A DNA stretch of 12,521 nt, from assembly GCA_024636135.1 (NCBI GenBank), contig JAGXHP010000048.1, forward strand, positions 1 to 12,521, given 5' to 3'. The DNA comes from Chloroflexota bacterium (GTDB lineage: Bacteria; Chloroflexota; Limnocylindria; QHBO01). How positions within the stretch are numbered: the first letter of the stretch is position 1; each line of letters begins with the position of its first letter. The position numbers and the translations under genes were made by a program. The notes under the pieces are model-generated. The model made no database searches and was not told the origin of the DNA. It saw nothing but the letters and a program-made list of their open reading frames with translations. Of the stretch, positions 1 through 5,376 are shown piece by piece.

Positions 1-122
1 ACTGGGTGCTGCGCGCCCTGCTCGTCGTCTTCTTGCTGCTCGTCTTGCCGGCCCTGCTGTACCTTCAGGTGGCGGTCCAACCGAGCCTCTGGGAGATGAT
101 CACGAGAAGCGCCAACTTCTGA
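1..122 (+). CDS. C-terminal end of an unidentified membrane protein (5' partial)
   Basis: An open frame with its first whole codon at position 3 runs in from outside the window and stops with TGA at 120-122, giving 39 visible residues. The first half is strongly hydrophobic (ALLVVFLLLVLPALLYLQVA, about one membrane span), followed by a short polar tail ending in MITRSANF. This fits the last transmembrane helix and tail of an integral membrane protein. No family motif is visible in so short a piece, so no function is proposed. No clear hairpin-plus-T-tract terminator follows the stop. Confidence 0.6.
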   Translation, partial: WVLRALLVVFLLLVLPALLYLQVAVQPSLWEMITRSANF

Positions 123-233
123 CGCTCCACGATCGACTAGCCGATCGGGCGGCGTGCGCAGAGTTCCCCGGGGCGGTGTTCCGTTTATCAAGTTCCTGTG
201 CGAACCCGCGGAGCGCACGACGCCAACGTGGCA

Positions 234-339
234 AGCGTTGTGACCGCTCAGGGCTACCCTGGCAGGCACGGCGCCAATCCGATCAGCACCCCGCCCGGTG
301 AGGCGGGGGCGGGCGGTCACAACGCTCACCCGATGAGCG
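234..339. other. Nested inverted-repeat element with mutually exclusive stems (possible structured RNA or small palindromic repeat)
   Basis: The 298-base gap 123-420 holds no gene I can support, but contains a compact folded element. A perfect 14-bp inverted repeat (234-247 with 313-326) encloses a small hairpin with 4-bp arms (250-253/257-260) and a strong 7-bp GC hairpin (289-295/302-308, 6-base loop). A further hairpin, 323-328 with 334-339, uses bases 323-326 of the outer stem, so the two cannot form together. No T-tract follows, and I see no SRP, RNase P, tmRNA or familiar riboswitch signature. It could be a leader-type structured RNA, a small REP-like palindromic element, or a protein-binding site. 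No target-site duplication is evident at its edges. Confidence 0.45.
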
Positions 340-399
340 CAGCCGCACAAGCGACCCGCTCGATCAGCCATGGAGCGCGACGTCTCTCCCCCCGTCGGG

Positions 400-405
400 T
401 ACGAT
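400..405 (+). promoter_or_regulatory. Possible -10 box (TACGAT) of the tRNA gene
   Basis: TACGAT lies 15 bases before the tRNA 5' end, which would place the transcription start near 412 and leave a short leader for RNase P. No convincing -35 hexamer is visible at the right distance, so this is a weak call. Confidence 0.22.
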
Positions 406-420
406 GCCTCCCCCGGCTGC

Positions 421-496
421 GCGCCGGTAGCTCAGTGGATAGAGCGTCGGCCTCCGGAGCCGAAGGTCGCAGGTTCGAATCCTGTCCGGCGCGCCA
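421..496 (+). tRNA. tRNA-Arg, anticodon CCG
   Basis: The full cloverleaf can be drawn by hand. The acceptor stem 421-427/486-492 has seven Watson-Crick pairs. The D stem is 430-433/442-445. The anticodon stem 447-451/459-463 has loop CTCCGGA, with anticodon CCG at 454-456. The T stem 469-473/481-485 carries the classic TTCGAAT loop and one G-U pair. The discriminator base is G493 and the CCA end is encoded at 494-496. It reads the arginine codon CGG, useful in a high-GC genome. The variable region is short (class I). It stands alone between the folded element upstream and a minus-strand small ORF downstream. Confidence 0.97.
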
Positions 497-514
497 CTCC
501 CGTCAGTTCCGTCG

Positions 515-664
515 TCACTGAGCGGGGCCGCTGTCGTCCACCAGGTTCAGGTTGCCCGAGTTCGGACTCGGATTCGGCTTCGCCTTGAGCTCGTTGTAGC
601 AGACATAACCGTTGCCGTTCATGTCCACGGCGGCAAACACGTGCGCCGAAGAGGCACGCATCAT
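515..664 (-). CDS. Small 'D-x-NGNG-x-VC' protein, possibly a truncated remnant of a secreted protein
   Basis: This 49-residue minus-strand frame starts at the first of two adjacent ATGs (664, 661) and ends with TGA at 515-517, just past the tRNA. Its centre reads AAVDMNGNGYVCYNEL and it ends NLNLVDDSGPAQ. That pattern, an Asp-rich NG-x-G turn followed by VC and a terminal asparagine/VDD stretch, recalls the C-terminal part of small secreted proteins of the 'D-x-NGDG-x-VC' kind that I associate with high-GC Gram-positive and Chloroflexota genomes (from memory, unnamed family). Such proteins normally begin with a signal peptide. Here the same frame is open upstream only to about position 740 and has no hydrophobic stretch, and no good ribosome site precedes the ATGs. 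It may therefore be a decayed 3' fragment rather than a working gene. Confidence 0.4.
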   Translation of the reverse strand: MMRASSAHVFAAVDMNGNGYVCYNELKAKPNPSPNSGNLNLVDDSGPAQ

Positions 665-800
665 GGACCGTGGATCCGCGCACGGCAATGGCCAGTCTGC
701 GCGACCCGTCCTGAGCCTGCGCGCGTCGCCCCACGCTCGCAGTCGTCAACGCTGGTGGATGCATCCGCGCGGAGGCTGTGATCTGCGGCATCATCGACCC

Positions 801-1829
801 ATGCAGCCTGGGCCGGATCCCGACGACCCCGCTCTTCTGCGACGACGCGACCGGCATGCCCGTGAAACGGCAGAAGCCGGACTTTCGCCCATCGCGACGC
901 GGTCCGCGGCGAGCCGCGGTCGCGGCCGTCCCGAGGAGCCCGACGAGTTTCGGACGGCGTTCGAGCGCGACCGCGATCGGATCATCCACTCGAAGGCGTT
1001 CCGCCGACTGAAGCACAAGACCCAGGTCTTCCTCAACCCGGAGGGGGATCACTACGTCACGCGCCTGACGCACACCATGCAGGTCACGCAGGTTGCGCGA
1101 GCCCTCGCCGCCGCGTTGAGCCTCAACGAGCCGCTGGCGGAGGCGATCGCGCTGGGCCATGACGTTGGCCACTCCCCGTTCGGTCACACCGGCGAGGAAG
1201 CGCTGAGTCCGTACTTCGCTCCGGACGAGTGGCACCACGCGGCGCAGAGCGTCCGGATCTTCGAGACCCTCGAGGACCTCAACCTGACCTGGGAGGTGCG
1301 CGACGGGATCCGCGCCCACTCGTGGAAGATCAACCCGCCGCCGTCGACCGCCGAGGCGTTCTGCGTCCGCTTCGCCGACCGCATCGCCTACCTCGCCCAC
1401 GACGCGCTCGACGCTCTCCGCGCCGGGGTTCTCGACGGCAGCGAATTCCCGCCCTCGGTCATCGAGCGGTTCGGGGAACCCGGTCGACCCTGGGTGGCGG
1501 CAATGATCCAGGCCGTGATCGAGGAATCGTTGCGCACCGGAGCCGTGCGCATGGAAGCCCCGACGCTGGACGTCATGAACGAGCTGCGCGACTTCATGTT
1601 CGCCCGCGTCTACCAGGCCGAGGAGCAGCTGCGCCAGCAGCGGCGGGCCGTGCGGGTCATCCGTCAGCTGATGGACTGGCACCTCGCCCACCCCGATGAC
1701 ATCCCCGGCACCTACCGGCAGCACGAGGCCTCGGCGGCAACCCAGGCCGCGGACTACATCGCGGGAATGACCGACCGCTTCGCACTTGCGACGCACGCGC
1801 GCCTCCTGCCCGGCGACGACGCCGCTTAG
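801..1829 (+). CDS. dgt: Deoxyguanosinetriphosphate triphosphohydrolase-like HD-domain protein
   Basis: This enzyme family hydrolyses dNTPs to deoxynucleosides and triphosphate and helps balance nucleotide pools in the cytoplasm; the preferred dNTP cannot be read from the sequence. From the ATG at 801 the product is 342 residues, the usual size of the shorter bacterial dGTPase-like class. The N-terminal family signature (ATRSAASRGRGRPE, then FRTAFERDRDRIIHSKAFRR) is intact. The HD metal ligands are H91 (LTHTMQV), H120-D121 (LGHDVGHSPFGH) and D193 (FADRIAYLAHD). The frame is open further upstream to an ATG at 612, but those residues look non-coding, have no family similarity and overlap a minus-strand ORF, so 801 is preferred. 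There is no good Shine-Dalgarno near 801 (a GGAGG at 771-775 is too distant), so the start could be leaderless. Its stop overlaps that of the opposing lipid kinase. Confidence 0.93.
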   Translation: MQPGPDPDDPALLRRRDRHARETAEAGLSPIATRSAASRGRGRPEEPDEFRTAFERDRDRIIHSKAFRRLKHKTQVFLNPEGDHYVTRLTHTMQVTQVARALAAALSLNEPLAEAIALGHDVGHSPFGHTGEEALSPYFAPDEWHHAAQSVRIFETLEDLNLTWEVRDGIRAHSWKINPPPSTAEAFCVRFADRIAYLAHDALDALRAGVLDGSEFPPSVIERFGEPGRPWVAAMIQAVIEESLRTGAVRMEAPTLDVMNELRDFMFARVYQAEEQLRQQRRAVRVIRQLMDWHLAHPDDIPGTYRQHEASAATQAADYIAGMTDRFALATHARLLPGDDAA

Positions 1830-2743
1830 CGGAAGACGCGGAGCGACCGTGGCCTGACCTCGAACGTGACCGGCGTGATCCCGATGCTCACGCCGTCGGC
1901 GTGGGCCGGCAGCGCGCGACGGATGCCCTCGATCGTGACCCGCTTTGCCCGGTACTGGCGGATGCGGGGTTCGCGCCGCTGCTGGCGCCGCGCGATCGAC
2001 AGGAAGTGGCGCGCGACATCGAACCGGCTCATCCCATGGAAGACGGCCACGTTGAACAGTCCGTCGGTCGGATCGGCATCGGCTGCGACGGCGAAGCCCA
2101 TGCCGTGATACGGCCCGTTGCTGACGGTGACCGCGGGGCCGCCGGTGCGATAGGCGGTGCCGTCCAGCACGATGCGCATCGGCGACTTCCGCACGCGCAT
2201 GGCGCGGACGAGCGAGCGGGCGGCGCGCAGCCAGCCCCGACGTTCCGCCACCTCGACGGCCAGAAAGCCGATGGCATCGACCCCGACGCCGGCGGCCTCG
2301 AAGAACGGGCGGCCGTCACTTCCCTCGCGGACGACCCATCCCGCGTCCATCTCGTTCTTGTTCCCGGCGCCGATGACATCGAGGGCGGCATCCAGGGTGA
2401 CGGGGATGCCGAAGCCTCGGGCCATGTTGTTGAAGCTGCCCATGGCGAGGATTCCCAGCGTTCCCTCCGGATGCTCGATCATCGCTTTCGCGACGCCGGA
2501 GACGGTCCCATCACCGCCTGCCGCCACCACATCGCATCCCTCGTCCGCTGCCGCTCGGGCCAGCGTTCCTGCGTCGTCATCCTCGGCGAGCTCATGGAGC
2601 CGCACCTCGAGGCCGCGCCGGGCGAGCTCCTCGCGCAGCGCATCGGGTTGCAGACGTTCGGGGTCGTCATGGAGATTTGGCCCGGAGCCGGGCTTACCAC
2701 CCGCAACCGGGTTGACCAGGAGCAGGACCGGTCGACGCGTCAC
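1826..2743 (-). CDS. YegS/diacylglycerol-kinase family lipid kinase
   Basis: This 305-residue protein matches the DAGK catalytic domain family, which phosphorylates diacylglycerol, sphingoid or related lipids at the inner membrane face using ATP. In order I see the N-terminal phosphate-binding strand LLLVNPVAGG (residues 7-16), the nucleotide loop AGGDGTVSG (75-83), then LGILAMGSFNNMARGFGIP (96-114), equivalent to the usual G-T-x-N-D-x-A-R motif but with S-F-N-N. The C-terminal lid domain includes DGLFNVAVF. Lipid specificity cannot be read. The start is GTG at 2743, sharing four bases (GTGA) with the stop of the upstream small gene, so translation is probably coupled. It is the last gene of the holB operon. 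Its TAA overlaps the TAG of the converging dgt gene, leaving no room for an intergenic terminator. Confidence 0.9.
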   Translation of the reverse strand: MTRRPVLLLVNPVAGGKPGSGPNLHDDPERLQPDALREELARRGLEVRLHELAEDDDAGTLARAAADEGCDVVAAGGDGTVSGVAKAMIEHPEGTLGILAMGSFNNMARGFGIPVTLDAALDVIGAGNKNEMDAGWVVREGSDGRPFFEAAGVGVDAIGFLAVEVAERRGWLRAARSLVRAMRVRKSPMRIVLDGTAYRTGGPAVTVSNGPYHGMGFAVAADADPTDGLFNVAVFHGMSRFDVARHFLSIARRQQRREPRIRQYRAKRVTIEGIRRALPAHADGVSIGITPVTFEVRPRSLRVFR

Positions 2744-3084
2744 TCGATTCCTCGTTGGTAGGCCTGGAAGGTTCCGTCGCCGCAGTCCAGCACGATTCGT
2801 TGCGGGAGACGAGCACCGCTTGCGGCCGGCGCGAATCCCGGCTCGACGAACACCTCCCAGCGGGCCAGTCCGAACGACGTGCTCCCCGCGGGGTCAAGCG
2901 GCCCGGCGATGCCTTCGAGCGCAGGCTCGGTCGTCGCCTCACCCACCGGCTCGAACGCCGCGGGCTCGTACGGCAGCCGTGCCGGACACTCCGCGGGAGC
3001 TCCAGCACGAAGGATGCCGAAGATGCCGACGCCGATGAAGACAGCGGCGGCCAGCGCACCGCAGCCCACCGCCCTCACGTTCAC
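2740..3084 (-). CDS. Small membrane-anchored or secreted protein of unknown function
   Basis: The 114-residue product starts at GTG 3084, overlapping the acylphosphatase stop (GTGA), and its own TGA overlaps the lipid kinase start. Residues 9-26 are a hydrophobic segment (ALAAAVFIGVGIFGILRA) after one Arg, typical of a signal anchor or uncleaved signal peptide. The rest is probably outside the membrane: proline-rich (CPARLPYEPAAFEPVGEA) and ending with RIVLDCGDGTFQAYQRGIE. The cysteines at 33 and 101 lie outside and could form one disulfide. C8 precedes the hydrophobic stretch, so this is not a lipobox. I do not recognise the family. Tight packing between acylphosphatase and a lipid kinase argues that it is a real, co-expressed gene. 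Confidence 0.78.
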   Translation of the reverse strand: MNVRAVGCGALAAAVFIGVGIFGILRAGAPAECPARLPYEPAAFEPVGEATTEPALEGIAGPLDPAGSTSFGLARWEVFVEPGFAPAASGARLPQRIVLDCGDGTFQAYQRGIE

Positions 3085-3365
3085 GGACGCACGATCCCGA
3101 ATCCGTCGAACTCCCCGCTGGCAACCGACCGGCCCGCCTCGACCGATGCCACGCGGGCCCCGGGCGGACCGAGCCGCACCAGCCGCTCCATCTCGTCAAG
3201 CTCCGCGGCACCACCCTCCACGACGAGCTCGACCGCTCGCTCGTCATCGGCGTTCATGATCCACCCGACCAGGCCAAGGCGCTCGGCGTGCCGTCGCACC
3301 CACCACCGGAAGCCGACCCCCTGCACGTGCCCGACGATCCGAGCAGTCAGGCGCTGGGCACTCAC
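3081..3365 (-). CDS. acyP: Acylphosphatase
   Basis: This small cytoplasmic enzyme of 94 residues is close to the family's usual ~90. It hydrolyses carboxyl-phosphate bonds such as those in acetyl phosphate or 1,3-bisphosphoglycerate. The hallmark GHVQGVGFRWWVRRHA is at residues 12-27, with catalytic Arg20 in the phosphate-binding loop. The second motif GWIMNADDERAVEL contains catalytic Asn38. The usual downstream strand pattern ending GEFDGFGIV is present. The start is GTG at 3365, which shares GTGA with the holB stop. A longer open frame extends upstream inside holB, but it is an Arg/Ala-rich shadow. The gene lies second in the holB operon. Acylphosphatase does not obviously share a pathway with its neighbours. 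Confidence 0.93.
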   Translation of the reverse strand: MSAQRLTARIVGHVQGVGFRWWVRRHAERLGLVGWIMNADDERAVELVVEGGAAELDEMERLVRLGPPGARVASVEAGRSVASGEFDGFGIVRP

Positions 3366-4486
3366 TGCTGCAGGTTCGGCCAGCTCAACATCGCCGCCTC
3401 GAGCGCGAGCCGGGGCGCGGCGTTCTCCTCCAGCGCGGCGTGAACGCGCTCGAGCTGGTGCGCGGACTCCCGCAGTGCCGGCGCGCCGACCCGCAGGGCG
3501 ATCTCCTCCAGGCCCGGTGCCAGCTCGCTCGACGGCGCGAGCTCGGGACGTCCGACCGCTGCAACCAGCAAGTCGCGCGCGAGTGAGCGCCAGGCGTCGA
3601 CGATCATGGCGGCGGCCCGTCGCTGGAGCGCGGCCGGCGTGCGCACGTCGTCCTCGGGGCCATCGGAGACCGGTCGCACGGCCCGCACCGTCTCGTCCAG
3701 GAGGCCGCGCGCCGAGCCGAAGCGATCGGCCCGGCCGCGCTCGAGGAGCGACAGGAGCTCGGCCTGGACCCGTCGACGCCACGTGAGCCGCTCGTGGTCG
3801 TCGACGAAGGCCAGGGCCGTGCCGCTGAGGCCATCGGCGATCCGGGCGAGGACGTCGGCCTGGTCTGCCGGCAGGCCGCGAATGTCCATGAGATGCGCGA
3901 CGAGCTCCTGGCGCGGAACGGGCCCGATGCGGAGTGATTGGCAGCGCGACCGGATTGTCGGCAGCAGGGCATGCGGCTCATCGGCGACCAGGACAAAGGT
4001 ATGCCGGTCGGTCGGCTCCTCGAGGGCCTTGAGGAGCGCGTTCTGGACCGGCTCCCCGGCACGATCCGCCTGCTCGATCACGACGACGCGGCGGGCCGCA
4101 ACGATGGGCGCACCCGATGCCTCGAGCAGCCAGCGCCGCGCCGCGGCGACGATGCTCTCGCCCGACGATCGGTCGTCGCGCCACGTCTCGGGCGACGCGA
4201 TGACCAGGTCGGGATGCGACCGCGACCTGGCATCGCGGCAGCCGCGGCAGGCATTGCACGGCCGCTCGTCCGCGGGCGATGCCAAGCAGAAGAGCAGGGC
4301 CAGGAGATCCTCGACGAACGCCCCTTTCCCGGCCCCGGCGGGGCCATGCACGAGCAGCGTGCGGCCGGCCTGCGTCGGGTCACTCGCTCGCATCGCCAGG
4401 CGGCGCGCGGTCGGCTGCCCAACGCCCCGGAAGCCCGGGAGCACCTCGGTCTCGATCACGCGCCGAGTATAGGTTTGGACCGCCAT
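3362..4486 (-). CDS. holB: DNA polymerase III subunit delta' (clamp loader)
   Basis: Delta' is the fixed clamp-loader subunit that, with gamma/tau and delta, opens the beta clamp at replication forks. The AAA+ features follow in order: GVGQ near residue 21, Walker A GPAGAGKG (48-55), a zinc module with cysteines at 67, 77, 80 and 83, VVVIEQADR in place of Walker B (134-142), NALLKALEEPTDRHTFVLVA (149-168), and the SRC motif (180-182) that supplies the trans-acting arginine. The C-terminal collar region is divergent, as usual. Intact Walker A is notable because many delta' proteins have lost it, so this could also be labelled a gamma/tau-like paralogue; length (374 aa) and lack of a tau tail favour delta'. 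The start is uncertain: ATG 4486 is given, but GTG 4459 directly follows a TATACT box and may be the true leaderless start (365 aa). Confidence 0.88.
   Translation of the reverse strand: MAVQTYTRRVIETEVLPGFRGVGQPTARRLAMRASDPTQAGRTLLVHGPAGAGKGAFVEDLLALLFCLASPADERPCNACRGCRDARSRSHPDLVIASPETWRDDRSSGESIVAAARRWLLEASGAPIVAARRVVVIEQADRAGEPVQNALLKALEEPTDRHTFVLVADEPHALLPTIRSRCQSLRIGPVPRQELVAHLMDIRGLPADQADVLARIADGLSGTALAFVDDHERLTWRRRVQAELLSLLERGRADRFGSARGLLDETVRAVRPVSDGPEDDVRTPAALQRRAAAMIVDAWRSLARDLLVAAVGRPELAPSSELAPGLEEIALRVGAPALRESAHQLERVHAALEENAAPRLALEAAMLSWPNLQQ
4465..4470 (-). promoter_or_regulatory. Possible -10 box (TATACT) of the holB operon
   Basis: On the minus strand TATACT is followed by exactly six bases (CGGCGC) and then GTG at 4459, in frame with holB. 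That spacing is what a leaderless mRNA would show. No strong -35 hexamer is visible. If correct, the annotated ATG at 4486 lies upstream of transcription start and is not used. Confidence 0.35.
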
Positions 4487-4523
4487 GCCAGCTCGGCCGA
4501 TGGTCCGGATGCCCAACGGGTGG

Positions 4524-4560
4524 CATACTTCATGCACCCAACCCGGCCGAATACAGGAGG
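4524..4560 (+). promoter_or_regulatory. Possible -10 box and perfect Shine-Dalgarno of the YtxH-type gene
   Basis: CATACT at 4524-4529 is a plausible -10 element without a convincing -35. AGGAGG at 4555-4560 is a full-consensus ribosome binding site five bases before the ATG at 4566, and it fixes that start against the in-frame ATGs further upstream. It is one of the strongest ribosome sites in the window. Confidence 0.5.
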
Positions 4561-4565
4561 AAGCC

Positions 4566-5303
4566 ATGCCGACTGGCCCGGCACCAACGGCCGACGACAT
4601 CACCGAGTCCATCCGTTCATTCATTGATCGCGTCGCTGACGCGAAAATCACGCAGGAGATGGCGCAGCGCGGTCAGAGCGTGGCCGGCGTGCTCGCCGAG
4701 CGCGGGGCAGAGGTCGGCGACCGAGCCGCGGACGCCTGGCGCGAAACGCGTCCACTGCGCCAGGATGCCGCCGATGCGGTCGTTCGGGCCGGAGGCGAGG
4801 CGGCGCGCTGGTCCGATCGGACCTGGCGCTCATCCATGCGGCCCCTTGTCCGCGACCTGTGGAAGCGTCGAACGCTGGCCATGGGCGCAGCCGGCGCCGC
4901 CGTGCCCGTCGGGAAGGAGCTGGTCGACACCGCAGCTGCTCGGCTCGGACTTCGCGAGCGCACCGAGCGCCGCCACTGGGGCATGTTCTTCACGGGCCTG
5001 GTGCTCGGAGCCGTCGGCGGCGCGATCGCTGCGATGCTGTTCACGCCCAAGCGCGGCAGCGAGATCCGTCGCGAGATCAGCTCGCGTGCTGATGGCGTCC
5101 GCGATGAGATTGCATCGCGTGCCAAGGACGCCGACTGGATGCCGATCTTCCAGCGGGAGAACGGCACCAACGGCGCCGATACGACCCCCAGCCTCAACGA
5201 GGCGGCGGCTGACAGCGGACTTCCGGTCGAGCCCGCCACGGCCGACCACGCCGAGCCGATCGGCGAGTCACCGGAGGGCGTGGACCGCGAGACCAGCGCC
5301 TGA
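4566..5303 (+). CDS. YtxH-type membrane protein
   Basis: The 245-residue product has a charged, amphipathic N-terminal half rich in Ala, Arg and Glu (residues 10-100, probably helical), then a hydrophobic segment at 138-159 (WGMFFTGLVLGAVGGAIAAMLF). This is followed at once by TPKRGSEIRREIS, the 'glycine-rich span plus (A/T)PKxGxExR' signature of YtxH/gas-vesicle GvpP-like proteins. The C-terminal ~55 residues are acidic and look disordered. A weaker hydrophobic patch lies at 103-116. Relatives in Bacillus respond to general stress, but their molecular role is unclear, and I infer no more than a membrane-associated, possibly stress-linked protein. It is transcribed alone, divergently from holB, with its own terminator. 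Confidence 0.8.
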   Translation: MPTGPAPTADDITESIRSFIDRVADAKITQEMAQRGQSVAGVLAERGAEVGDRAADAWRETRPLRQDAADAVVRAGGEAARWSDRTWRSSMRPLVRDLWKRRTLAMGAAGAAVPVGKELVDTAAARLGLRERTERRHWGMFFTGLVLGAVGGAIAAMLFTPKRGSEIRREISSRADGVRDEIASRAKDADWMPIFQRENGTNGADTTPSLNEAAADSGLPVEPATADHAEPIGESPEGVDRETSA

Positions 5304-5318
5304 CCCAGGTCAGACGAT

Positions 5319-5348
5319 GAGGGCCGGCCCAATGGGCCGGCCCTTCTT
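5319..5348 (+). terminator. Rho-independent terminator after the YtxH-type gene
   Basis: A 10-bp GC-rich stem (5321-5330 with 5334-5343; each arm is itself the palindrome GGGCCGGCCC) is closed by an AAT loop and extended by an A-T and a G-T pair, then followed by a short TTCTT run. It starts 16 bases after the YtxH stop. The opposing NYN gene ends at 5377, so the hairpin may also slow transcription from that side, although the minus-strand T-tract is poor. Confidence 0.8.
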
Positions 5349-5376
5349 CATGCCTGCGGTGAGTTCGGCAGACGGC

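Noticed and set aside
129..146. Repeated CGATCG words after the first gene as a terminator or operator
   Set aside because: Two CGATCG words close together are short self-palindromes with no T-tract, and similar words occur by chance elsewhere in this GC-rich DNA (for example near 6746).
234..326. Folded element as SRP RNA, RNase P, tmRNA or a common riboswitch
   Set aside because: The conserved motifs of these RNAs, such as the GGAAG/AGCAG SRP loop, are absent by eye. A covariance search would be needed for rarer classes.
432..1796. 454-residue minus-strand open frame ending inside the tRNA
   Set aside because: It covers dgt in antisense and ends with the RTGFEPATFGSG translation typical of reading through a tRNA gene; not a protein.
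1901..2761. 286-residue plus-strand frame opposite the lipid kinase
   Set aside because: Low-complexity shadow without motifs; the minus-strand kinase signatures are unambiguous.
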